Of a stretch of DNA of 38,655 nucleotides, positions 14,659 through 23,015 are shown piece after piece (within the stretch, counting starts at the first letter, position 1; every line of letters begins with the position of its first letter). The position numbers were made by a program, and so were the translations under genes. Source of the stretch: an uncultured Synechococcus sp. (GTDB lineage Bacteria; Cyanobacteriota; Cyanobacteriia; Phormidesmidales; Phormidesmidaceae); contig CALDSK010000258.1 of NCBI GenBank assembly GCA_937911865.1, positions 1 through 38,655 on the forward strand, read 5' to 3'. The notes beneath the pieces were generated by a model, which had not been told where the DNA came from, made no database searches, and saw only the letters and a list, made by a program, of their open reading frames with translations.

Positions 14659-16152
14659 ATGGACGACGAGCTCATTGGGCAGACGATAGGTAACCAATAC
14701 ACAATACAGTCCTTATTAGGTAAACAAAAAGGACGTAGAACCTTTCTGGCTCAAGACACACAGCACGAGCAACAAGTTGTTATCAAGCTGATTCTATTTG
14801 GGCCAGATTTTACCTGGGAAGATATCAAACTTTTCGAACGAGAAACCGAAACGCTAAAGTCGCTGAACCACTCGGCGATTCCTCGGTACTTAGATTCCTT
14901 TGAAGTAGAAACGACCCAGTGGAAGGGATTCGCACTGGTGCAAAGCTATATCGCAGCCAAATCATTACAAAGCCTAGTTGCCTCAGGCCAAACTTTTCAA
15001 GAAGCGCAGCTGCGACAGCTAGCCTGCCAGCTACTCACCATCCTCAGCTATTTGCACAACAGGTATCCTGCTGTTGTGCACCGAGACATTAAGCCCAGCA
15101 ATATTCTGTTGAGTAATCTAGATGACGATCAGCTATTCAAGGTTTACCTGGTCGACTTTGGATCTGTGCATACTGTCAGCCACACAGGCACGATGACCGT
15201 CGTTGGCACCTATGGCTACATGCCACCCGAGCAGTTTGGCGGCAGGGCCGTACCCGCCTCCGACCTTTACAGCCTGGGCGCAACCCTGATTTATCTCATC
15301 ACTGGTCAGCATCCAGCAGACCTAGACAATCTCCATCAGGCACTACACAGCTATCGTATCTCTCCCACGTTCAAGCACTGCATTCAACAGCTCACCCGTA
15401 CGGCACTCGCTGAACGAACGACCTCTGCAGAAGAAGCGCTACGGCAGCTGACCGAGCCTGCCTCTGTAGAATCAACTGAGCACCAGTCCTCTGAACTACA
15501 GACCGCAACTGATAGCGCTGTCATCGAAGCTGACCACCCTCAGCCACTCAGCCTCGACTACAGCGCACTTGAAACCAGTTCAAACTTTTTTGAGTTTGAA
15601 ATTCAGTTCTTTGAAGACCGTCTCATTGGAGAGCCCTTCCTCAACGACAAAGGTGCGATCAATGCTTTCTTGCTCGCTGTTACAGTTGTTTTTGTCTTCG
15701 GAGGGCTGTTTTTTTCATCCGGGACGCTGCTTTTGTGGGCAGCGGCATTGATTATCGCTAGTGTCGCTGATCGACTGCAGTCCCGTCGTCAGGGCACAGG
15801 AAAAGATCACTTTTCACTGCGGTTACGGTTACCGAGTGGCGGGCCCCTACTTATCAGACTCGACAAACTAAAAAATGCGAATGTAGCGGGCAGACCAGAC
15901 ACCGATCTTGCCAACATAGACAGACAAACTCAGCTGTCACATCTAGAGCTAAAAGCAATCGAAGCAATTTCTCCTGCGATAGGTAGATACTCTCAACTTT
16001 CGTTTTTCTTCGCTAAGGAATCCAAACAGACGACTGGAAGCCTCAGCATCCGTGGCAGTCGAGCAGAGATCGATTGGCTGTGTACGCAGTTAATTCGATG
16101 GAAAAATCTACCCGTCAAAAAGCGTGAGGCTAGTCGCACCATTGCACGGTAG
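14659..16152 (+). CDS. Membrane-anchored serine/threonine protein kinase
   Basis: This is a Hanks-type kinase of 497 aa from the ATG at 14659; a TTG at 14650 is an unlikely alternative. The kinase domain spans about 10-270. The glycine-rich loop is reduced to LLGKQKGRRTFLA, as in many cyanobacterial SPK proteins. The ATP lysine is K43 in VVIKLILF, the catalytic loop is HRDIKPSN with D143, the metal-binding motif is DFG with D166, and GTYGYMPPEQF closes the activation segment. All key residues are present. A Glu-rich linker is followed by a hydrophobic helical hairpin (about 335-372) and a C-terminal domain shared with the preceding paralogue. The arrangement kinase-TM-small domain suggests a membrane-bound sensor. 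No substrate can be named. Together with the pseudokinase upstream it looks like a tandem duplication. Confidence 0.93.
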   Translation: MDDELIGQTIGNQYTIQSLLGKQKGRRTFLAQDTQHEQQVVIKLILFGPDFTWEDIKLFERETETLKSLNHSAIPRYLDSFEVETTQWKGFALVQSYIAAKSLQSLVASGQTFQEAQLRQLACQLLTILSYLHNRYPAVVHRDIKPSNILLSNLDDDQLFKVYLVDFGSVHTVSHTGTMTVVGTYGYMPPEQFGGRAVPASDLYSLGATLIYLITGQHPADLDNLHQALHSYRISPTFKHCIQQLTRTALAERTTSAEEALRQLTEPASVESTEHQSSELQTATDSAVIEADHPQPLSLDYSALETSSNFFEFEIQFFEDRLIGEPFLNDKGAINAFLLAVTVVFVFGGLFFSSGTLLLWAAALIIASVADRLQSRRQGTGKDHFSLRLRLPSGGPLLIRLDKLKNANVAGRPDTDLANIDRQTQLSHLELKAIEAISPAIGRYSQLSFFFAKESKQTTGSLSIRGSRAEIDWLCTQLIRWKNLPVKKREASRTIAR

Positions 16153-16204
16153 AGTCACACCGGTTTAGCTGCTATCTACCAAGATGTACAACCGTTACGC
16201 AGAT

Positions 16205-16618
16205 CTACTCAGCAGGCTGATCGCAGTTGATCATCCAAGGGATGCCAAATTGATCGATTAGCGACCCAAATCTCGCGGCCCAGAAAGTCTCTGCAATTGG
16301 CATGGTTACCGTTCCATTTTCTGCAAGGGCATTAAATGCCTTTTCTGCTTTATCCGGGCTATCTATTGCAACCATCAGGTAAGTCCCTTTTGCAGGTTCG
16401 TATTTTCCTGGCATACAGTCGCTGCCCATCACCACGTAGTCGCCTAGTTTCAATTCCCCGTGCATGACCTTATTGGCCCAATCAGCAGGAACGTCGTCGG
16501 CCATCGGCGAACCTTCATAGGGCATCAGAGCCGCAATCTTCCCGCCCAAGCATTGCTCGTAGAATTTGAACGCAGTCTCACATTGACCATCGAAAGAAAG
16601 GTATGGACTCAATTTCAT
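16205..16618 (-). CDS. VOC-family (PhnB-like, glyoxalase-fold) protein
   Basis: The protein is 137 aa from the ATG at 16618, which has an AGGAG six bases upstream. An ATG at 16624 abuts that same AGGAG, so the second start is preferred. It is a single glyoxalase/bleomycin-resistance-fold protein of the PhnB-like group, with LSPYLSFDGQCETAFKFYEQCLGG at the start, VMHGELKLGDYVVMGSDC in the middle, and ETFWAARFGSLIDQFGIPWMIN at the end. These proteins are cytoplasmic dimers, and many have no known substrate despite the old 3-demethylubiquinone methyltransferase label. No neighbour suggests a pathway. Confidence 0.88.
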   Translation of the reverse strand: MKLSPYLSFDGQCETAFKFYEQCLGGKIAALMPYEGSPMADDVPADWANKVMHGELKLGDYVVMGSDCMPGKYEPAKGTYLMVAIDSPDKAEKAFNALAENGTVTMPIAETFWAARFGSLIDQFGIPWMINCDQPAE

Positions 16619-16660
16619 AGCCATCTCCTAAGATATTTTTTTGAGTTAACCGAACATAAA

Positions 16661-16758
16661 GCGTCAGGAATCAAGCATCAGGTATCAAGCATTAGGCATC
16701 AGGCATCGGACATCAAGCATCGGACATCAAGCATCGGACATCAAGCATCGGACCCGAA
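16661..16758. repeat. Heptameric tandem repeat array (STRR-like)
   Basis: About fourteen consecutive 7-bp units run from 16661 to 16758. The early ones are variable (GCGTCAG, GAATCAA, GCATCAG, GTATCAA, GCATTAG). From 16703 a regular alternation of GCATCGG and ACATCAA forms a 14-bp higher-order unit repeated three times. Short tandemly repeated heptamers are well known between genes of cyanobacteria. The array lies upstream of the VOC gene, and 16759-16921 beyond it holds nothing I recognise. Confidence 0.85.
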
Positions 16759-16921
16759 GCACTCTAGCTTTCACTCACTTAAGAACGCCTTATAGTTCAA
16801 ATTTACTACACAATCTCAGATTCAGTCACTGACGAAACCTTTCTTAAGCAAAGCTAATCTGGAGCTATGTTTTTCAACATAGGTAGGGCGCAGCTAGCTA
16901 ATCAACAAGAGTCCTATTTAT

Positions 16922-17686
16922 TTAATTATCAGAGAGATTTGAGAGCGCTCTACCCATGTACTCCATCACCGCTGAATCTGCCTCACCTTGACTGGCCGCT
17001 TCAGCCCCTTCCTGTTGATACATTGTGTTTAGCGATCGCACCATCTCCTCATCGCCGCCTGTAAATTCCTGAACCAACGCCTGCCAACGCCGCGCCAAGG
17101 CTTGGACAGCTTCACTGAGAGGATCTACACCATTTTCCATCGCGGTACGAGCCTGCGCAATCAACACCGGCCATTCTGCTTCGACTTCTTTGATTCGGGC
17201 TTCTCCTACCGAAGTCGCTCTAGCTTTAAGCGAATCTAGCTGTTCGGGCGTGTAGTATTTCTCAATCATAGTAATAGCCTCAATGACTTGAATGAACTCT
17301 TCAATTGCAATGGTTTCTGTTGTTCGAGATCTGTCTTGTTCTATCGACTGCAATCGTGTAGAAACTGCCTCTAACCTTTCACAGAGCTTCTGCTGTAACG
17401 CTATCTGTTCTTTCAGCTGAGTCAGATGCAGCTGCACAACAGACTCAGGAGAAAACTGGCTCTGCTTTGATAGGCAGTCTTGAATTTGCTCTAGAGAAAA
17501 TCCGAGCTGCCGCAAAGACATAATTTGCTGTAGGCGAATGACAGCCGACTGGTCATACAGCCGATAACCAGCATCGGTCCGATGAGCAGGCGACAGTAAG
17601 CCAATTTGATCGTAGTAGTGCAGTGTTCGAGTAGAAACGCCAGTTTGCTTAGCGATTTCTCCTATCTTTAGTGCGATCGCTTCCAT
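16922..17686 (-). CDS. MerR-family regulator with TipAS-like effector domain
   Basis: This DNA-binding regulator is 254 aa from the ATG at 17686, chosen because AAGGAGGAGG stands just upstream; longer frames up to 17740 lack this. Residues 7-75 are the MerR winged helix: LKIGEIAKQTGVSTRTLHYY, then YRLYDQSAVIRLQQI and LRQLGFSLEQI. A long coiled-coil dimerisation helix follows (about 80-120). From about 145 the segment KYYTPEQLDSLK and the helices up to ALSNLS match the TipAS antibiotic/drug-binding domain. By family it would twist a promoter with an overlong spacer into an active form when a small hydrophobic ligand binds. Such a promoter lies in front of this gene, which suggests autoregulation. 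Confidence 0.9.
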   Translation of the reverse strand: MEAIALKIGEIAKQTGVSTRTLHYYDQIGLLSPAHRTDAGYRLYDQSAVIRLQQIMSLRQLGFSLEQIQDCLSKQSQFSPESVVQLHLTQLKEQIALQQKLCERLEAVSTRLQSIEQDRSRTTETIAIEEFIQVIEAITMIEKYYTPEQLDSLKARATSVGEARIKEVEAEWPVLIAQARTAMENGVDPLSEAVQALARRWQALVQEFTGGDEEMVRSLNTMYQQEGAEAASQGEADSAVMEYMGRALSNLSDN

Positions 17687-17738
17687 AAAGCCTCCTCCTT
17701 TTACGCTTAAACAATGCCATCGACCTGTGAATGAGCCC

Positions 17739-17770
17739 ATGGTAAAACCCTTACGCTACGTCAAAGTCAA
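17739..17770 (-). promoter_or_regulatory. Probable merR promoter with long spacer and imperfect dyad
   Basis: On the minus strand a -35 TTGACT (17770-17765) and a -10 resembling TTACCA or TACCAT (about 17745-17739) are separated by 19-20 bp, the unusual spacing that MerR-type activators require. The spacer carries the imperfect dyad TGACG...CGTAA, similar in style to sites of TipA/BltR-like regulators as I recall them. The photolyase gene diverges from 17868, so the site could affect it too. Confidence 0.5.
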
Positions 17771-17867
17771 GTGGGAGAGGAAAAGAAAATACAGCTCTGC
17801 AAATTTTCAGACACAGCGATAAACTATATCTGAGAAAAAGAGGGATCTAAGGAAGATAGAGCGGTAT

Positions 17868-19376
17868 ATGACAACAGTTGGTATTTGGGTGCTAGGCGAT
17901 CAGCTCTGGCAGGGGCAATCCGCGATCGCTAGCCGCAAGACAGATAAAAACAATACGCCCATCATCCTGATTGAATCATTGACACTCGCCAAAGAGCGCC
18001 GCTATCACAAGCAAAAGCTCATCCTCATCTGGTCAGCAATGCGTCACTTTGCAGCGGAGCTAGAAGCAGATGGCTGGCAGGTCACCTACGAAACAGCAGA
18101 TACGTTTGAAGCACCGCTGAAAAAATGGCTGAAGCAACATAGTATCGACGAGCTGCGGGTTATGGCACCCGCTGACCGACCTTTCTCCACATTTTTGAGT
18201 CAGTTAAAGCTATCTTGCGACCTGGTTCAAACAGCAAACAACCATTTCCTATGGTCAGAGCAGGATTTTGAAGGGTGGGCAGCTTCTCGCAAAAGTCTCC
18301 TTCTTGAATCATTCTACCGAGAAGGCCGAAAACGATTTGACGTTTTAATGAACGGCAAGAAACCGATTGGAGACGCCTGGAATTTTGACAAGCAAAACCG
18401 CAAGCCTGCAAAAGGAAAAATCTCTCCACCTGAGCCTTTAACGTTTGAACCAGATGAAATCACCCAAACCGTTACAGCAAGTGTAGAAGCCGCAAGCTAT
18501 CCTACATTCGGAGACGCTGACAGTTTTGGCTGGGCGGTGACTAGAGAGCAGGCGCTGGCAGTTTTAGATAATTTTGTGCGCGATCGCCTGCCTACTTTCG
18601 GCCCCTACCAAGATGCCATGGTTACTGGCCAAAACACGATGTGGCATGCCCTCCTCTCGCCTTATCTCAACATTGGGCTATTGCAACCGATGGAAGTCAT
18701 TGATGCGATCGCCGCTGCCTACGAAGCCGATCCCTCCATTCCCCTCAACAGCGTAGAAGGCTTCATCCGCCAAGTCCTTGGCTGGCGCGAATATATGCGC
18801 GGCATCTACAACCATGTCGATGATGACTACCCGTCTCGCAACTACTTCGAGCACACCTATTCCCTACCCGATTTCTTTTGGACGGGTGACACCCAGCTCA
18901 ACTGCCTCCATCAAACAATCGACACCGTCAAGCGCACTGGCTACGCTCATCACATCCAGCGACTGATGATTTTAGCCAACTTCTCTCTTATCTCTGGGCT
19001 ATCACCCCAAGCGGTCGAAGACTGGTTCCACGCAGCCTTTATCGATGCTTACGACTGGGTAATGCAAACTAACGTCATTGGTATGGGGCTTTTTGCCGAC
19101 GGCGGCGTACTCGCCACAAAACCCTATGCGTCAAGCGCCAACTATGTCAACAAAATGAGTGACTATTGCAAAGGCTGCAAGTACGACAAAAAAGCGCGAG
19201 TCGGCGAAAATGCCTGCCCCTTCAATTTCTTTTACTGGGACTTTCTAGATCGGCACCGAGAAAAACTCAGCTCTCAGGGTCGAATGAATTTCATCCTCAA
19301 AAACTTAGATAAAATGTCCGAAGAAGAGCTCAACGAGATTCGTCAGCAGGCTCAAGATTGGCATAAGGAGAATTAG
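17868..19376 (+). CDS. FeS-type bacterial (6-4) photolyase/cryptochrome (FeS-BCP, PhrB-like)
   Basis: The protein is 502 aa, the usual length of the FeS-BCP group (also called CryPro or deoxyribodipyrimidine photolyase-related). It begins VGIWVLGDQLWQGQSAI, the group's signature start. The FAD-binding C-terminal half has VEGFIRQVLGWREYMRG, then YAHHIQRLMILANFSLISG and NVIGMGLFADGG. The four cysteines expected to hold a [4Fe-4S] cluster are present: C346, C434, C437 and C450 (CKGC and NACPFN). Characterised relatives repair (6-4) photoproducts with light. It is followed after 7 bp by a lipoprotein gene, so the two form an operon. It diverges from the MerR gene. Confidence 0.94.
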   Translation: MTTVGIWVLGDQLWQGQSAIASRKTDKNNTPIILIESLTLAKERRYHKQKLILIWSAMRHFAAELEADGWQVTYETADTFEAPLKKWLKQHSIDELRVMAPADRPFSTFLSQLKLSCDLVQTANNHFLWSEQDFEGWAASRKSLLLESFYREGRKRFDVLMNGKKPIGDAWNFDKQNRKPAKGKISPPEPLTFEPDEITQTVTASVEAASYPTFGDADSFGWAVTREQALAVLDNFVRDRLPTFGPYQDAMVTGQNTMWHALLSPYLNIGLLQPMEVIDAIAAAYEADPSIPLNSVEGFIRQVLGWREYMRGIYNHVDDDYPSRNYFEHTYSLPDFFWTGDTQLNCLHQTIDTVKRTGYAHHIQRLMILANFSLISGLSPQAVEDWFHAAFIDAYDWVMQTNVIGMGLFADGGVLATKPYASSANYVNKMSDYCKGCKYDKKARVGENACPFNFFYWDFLDRHREKLSSQGRMNFILKNLDKMSEEELNEIRQQAQDWHKEN

Positions 19377-19383
19377 TAGCAAG

Positions 19384-19902
19384 ATGAAATTCATGCTTCG
19401 CGCACTGGCCGTTAGCCTGATTCTTTTTGGCTGTACAGCCCAGGAAGCATCAGATTCGCAATATCGTGAGCAGCCCGAAGAGACCGAAGTCAGATCGGAG
19501 ATGTCAGCACCAGAAGAAGAACGCTCTGGTGTTATAGCTGTAGAAGCTACAACGAACAATGCTAACGGCTATACCTTTTCTGTCACCATCAAAAGCCCTG
19601 ATACAGGATGCGATCAGTATGCCAACTGGTGGGAAGTCATCACTGAAGACGGCAACCTGCTTTACCGCCGTATTCTTGCCCATAGCCATGTTGAAGAACA
19701 GCCCTTTACGCGCTCCGGTGGGCCTGTGGAGATTGAACCGGATGAAGTAGTAATTGTGCGATCGCACATGTATCCGACAGGCTATCAATCTCAAGCCATG
19801 CAGGGCAGTTTTAGCAACGGATTTGAAACCACTACGCTTCCAACCGATTTTGCGATTGAGCTGACAGAGACCGAACCGTTACCCACTGACTGCAACTTCT
19901 AA
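19384..19902 (+). CDS. Predicted lipoprotein of unknown function
   Basis: The protein is 172 aa. The signal peptide ends in the lipobox LFGC with C17, so the mature protein should be lipid-anchored. An acidic Glu/Ser-rich linker (about 20-55) precedes a compact domain of alternating strands: YTFSVTIKSPDTGCDQYANWWEVI, then LYRRILAHSHVEEQPFTR and EVVIVRSHMYPTGYQSQA, ending with a second Cys near the C-terminus that may pair with the one at GCDQ. I do not recognise a named family. Only 7 bp separates it from the photolyase stop, and the two are surely co-transcribed. Why a repair enzyme should be paired with a lipoprotein is not evident. Confidence 0.8.
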   Translation: MKFMLRALAVSLILFGCTAQEASDSQYREQPEETEVRSEMSAPEEERSGVIAVEATTNNANGYTFSVTIKSPDTGCDQYANWWEVITEDGNLLYRRILAHSHVEEQPFTRSGGPVEIEPDEVVIVRSHMYPTGYQSQAMQGSFSNGFETTTLPTDFAIELTETEPLPTDCNF

Positions 19903-19990
19903 GGTCCTCTAGGCAAAGTAAATCACTTGATACACTAATAGATAAGCCGTTGCCACGGAGCTCTCACCCCATGACCAACCTAAGGACAAA

Positions 19991-20164
19991 ATGCAAGAAT
20001 ATATCGATAACGGTGCGCTGTTGGGACTGCTCATAGCTAGACAAAAGCAAACGGTTCATGTTTACCGTCCTGGTACGACGCCTGAAATACTCGCGAGCCC
20101 TCTAAGCGTTAGCTGCTCGCCAGAACTACCCGGTTTCGAGCTCCAAATGCGCAAAATTTGGTAA
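19991..20164 (+). pseudogene. C-terminal remnant of a Uma2-family (DUF820) endonuclease
   Basis: The 57 codons from the ATG at 19991 to the TAA at 20162 read MQEYIDNGALLGLLIAR, then VHVYRPGT and LPGFELQMRKIW. This is the typical last part of Uma2 proteins (KMQEYIxNGAxLGWLI, VxIYRP, LPGFxLxLxxIW). The upstream in-frame codons (QPKDK) may belong to it as well. The N-terminal two thirds with the catalytic region are missing. It is a fragment in the 330-bp gap before the helicase gene; the rest of the gap holds nothing else I can name. Confidence 0.75.
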
Positions 20165-20232
20165 CCCGATCAAGCCGATACTTAGCAGGACACTTATGCC
20201 ATGAGCCGCTTATATCTAGATTGATTGAACAG

Positions 20233-22881
20233 CTAGCCTGCCGCTTCGTTCACAGGAAACCGATTTAAGAGAAAGGCTGCCTGCCGCGCTGTAGACCTCA
20301 GCTCATCGGGTAAATAGGGCACATGCGGAATCTGTGACAAAAAATCTAGCGTTCGGCGCAAAATGCGAACAATATCTCCCTCATCCAGGCTGGTATTATC
20401 GCACAGCTCACTCCACTCCACGTCTAGCGCCCACTGTTCTACCAGCGCAATCAAATTCTCTTCCATCCAAACCGGAATTTGAATATCCTGCCGCCGCTGC
20501 TCTTGAAAAATACGCCGCCTCAAGGTGCGCAGTCCGCTCAACGCTTCTAAGACCGGATAAGTTGGCTGATAGCGTAGCCAGGTATCTGGACGATTATTTT
20601 CCATTAAAATGCCTGCACAGGCAGCCGCGAACTGTTGTGGTTCTAAACCGTCAAACTCTCCTGAGGCCAGTGCCATTCCCAGCCACAGCACATTGTCACC
20701 GCGAATCGCCGCACAGAGCTGTCCCATCTCTGTCGGCGCATTGTCTTCTAAGCACTCAAAGTTTTCGAGCACTTGCATCAGGCTGACAAATTCTAACCAG
20801 TAGCGATGAGTGTGATCTTCGTACTTACGAGTGCGATCGCGTAAATCTTTCTCTAACTTCTGCAGCCGCTTACGCTGTTTGACCACCGCCTTCGGATTCT
20901 CTAGCTGACCCACCGGGTTCGCCGCCAGCTTCGCGGCCACCGCCTGTACCTTCTCGCCTTGTTCTTTCACCTCTGGCGCTTGCGCTTCAAGCGCTGGCAG
21001 CACCGGCATCTTCTCTACCACAGCTGCCGTCTCATCACTTCCTTTACGTGACTTTCCAGGCGCATTCACCAAATCTTGCGGAACCGTTAGGTTATCCGCT
21101 TCTCGCAGACGTGCCACCTCGCTGTGCAGCGCTACCACATCTTTTACTGTCGCCACATACCAGCGGTTATCTTGGCCCAAACACACCAGAAAGGGAAATT
21201 GACCGGGGCCAGAAACTTTGCTCACTAGCACAGCAGGCAAAGGCGTAGACACCTTTACATGTTTACCTTTGAGCGACAGTACCGTCCCGGCCATAGCAAA
21301 CGAGATCGCCACAGGATCGCTCTCGCCGATACTCTCCATCGCCTGCTGCTGCAAAATCTTGAACAATCTCTCTTCTTCTCTTAGCCAGCCTCGCAGCTTT
21401 TCATATTCAGCCACAGCGACATCATCGATATAGGCCAGCTGATCTTGCAAAATAGCAATGTCTTTTTCAACGGCTTCAATCGCTTTGCGCTGCGGGGCTA
21501 AATGTAACGTTGCTAAGTACTGACCAAAACTTCTCTCAATTAACGCTTGGGCCTCCTCTACCGTATGAATCTGCAACAGATTTAGCACCATGCCATAGCT
21601 CGGCGTAAATTGACTCACTAAAGGATCCGGCGGTGATAATGCCAGTTGGGAAGCCTCTTTTGCACCTTCAAAAGGAGACTCTACTGTCACCACGTGTCCT
21701 TCTGTGTCCATGCCTCGGCGCCCCGCTCGCCCCGACATCTGTAAAAACTCGGACGCATGCAGCAACCGATGCCCGTCGTCTGTACGTTTAGATAAGCTCG
21801 CAATCACCGTTGTCCGCGCAGGCATATTAATCCCAGCCGCCAGCGTCTCCGTCGCAAAGACGACCTTAATCAGACCGGCCTGAAAAAGCTCTTCTACCAG
21901 ACTCTTCCACGCTGGCAAAATACCCGCATGATGCGCTGCAATACCTCGATACAGAGGCTCTAGCTGATTGGCTCTAATCGCCTCAGGATTGCGATCTACA
22001 AACTGATCAATCCGGCGCTTTAGTAATTCTGCTTCTGCCGCCGTCACCAGGGTCATATGCGCTACAGCCTGCACCGATTTATCACAGCCTTTTCTGCTAA
22101 ATATGAAATAAATCGCAGGCAGCATGTCCTTTGACCGAAGCTGACTGACAACCCCCGGCAACGTTGCGCCTGCTTTTTTCTTCTTTTGTCCCCGCTGCCG
22201 ACGAGGCGGCTTACGGTAGTTCTTTAGTCGAGGATGAATGCTGCTACGCTGGTCATTCAGCAGCGGAAAAATGCCTTTTTCTACCGCAAAGTGAAAGTTT
22301 AACGGGACCGGACGATAGTCCGAGTAAATTAGCTTTGTAGGCCCGTGCACTTCATCGATCCAATCTGTCAGTTGCCCACCGTTGTCTACCGTCGCGGACA
22401 GTCCTACCAGCTGAATCTCGGGCGGGCAGTAAATGACCGACTCTTCCCACACGGTGCCACGCTGCCGGTCGTTCATATAGTGACATTCGTCTAACACCAC
22501 CGCCTGCACATCTCGCAAAGAAGTTCCCACCTCACCAATCGTGGTGCCATAAAGCATGTTGCGAAAAATCTCAGTGGTCATCACCACAACCGGGGCATCT
22601 CGGTTGACAGAATTATCACCTGTCAACAAACCTACGTTTTCGTGGCCAAAGGTCCGTTGAAAGTCTCGCAGTTTTTGGTTAGACAGTGCTTATAGTGGCG
22701 TCGTATAAAACACGCGTCGGCCCATTTCTAGCGCGCGGTGAATGGCGTATTCGCCTACTAGCGTTTTACCAGAGCCTGTGGGGGCGCAAACAATCACCGA
22801 TTCGCCTTGATTAAGGGCAGCGATCGCATCTAACTGAAAATCATCTAACTGAAAAGGAAACAGAGTTTCAGGCGCTAACAC
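20233..22881 (-). pseudogene. Ski2/Mtr4-like DEAD/DEAH-box RNA helicase gene interrupted by one in-frame TAA
   Basis: Two pieces lie in the same frame: codons 1-63 (22881-22693) and the remainder (22689-20233), with TAA at 22692-22690 between them. Ignoring the stop gives one 882-residue protein. Motif I is APTGSGKT, motif Ia begins FYTTPL*ALSNQK, motif II is LDECH, motif III is GLSAT, and motif VI is QMSGRAGRRG. A beta-barrel/helical C-terminal domain ends in a DSHCT-like region. In relatives the residue at the stop is Lys (TTPLKALSNQK), so a single AAA to TAA change explains it. The downstream part has no good start (TTG near 22629). The gene starts at a GTG at 22881, with no in-frame ATG after an upstream stop. 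It is either a real nonsense mutation or a sequencing error. Relatives include the family of plant ISE2. Confidence 0.85.
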
Positions 22882-23015
22882 AAAGGTATCTGGAATGAGA
22901 ACCCCTCTATTGTGCCAGCCTTAGCGATATTTCACACGATTGCCATACCACTGTCACCCCATTGTCAAATTGTCCACTTACATTGAAACTGTCCTCCGAA
23001 CTATCTGTAAATAAG

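Noticed and set aside
22629..22692. Downstream helicase piece as an independent gene with its own start
   Set aside because: The available TTG codons have no ribosome site and would begin after motif I, leaving a helicase without its P-loop.
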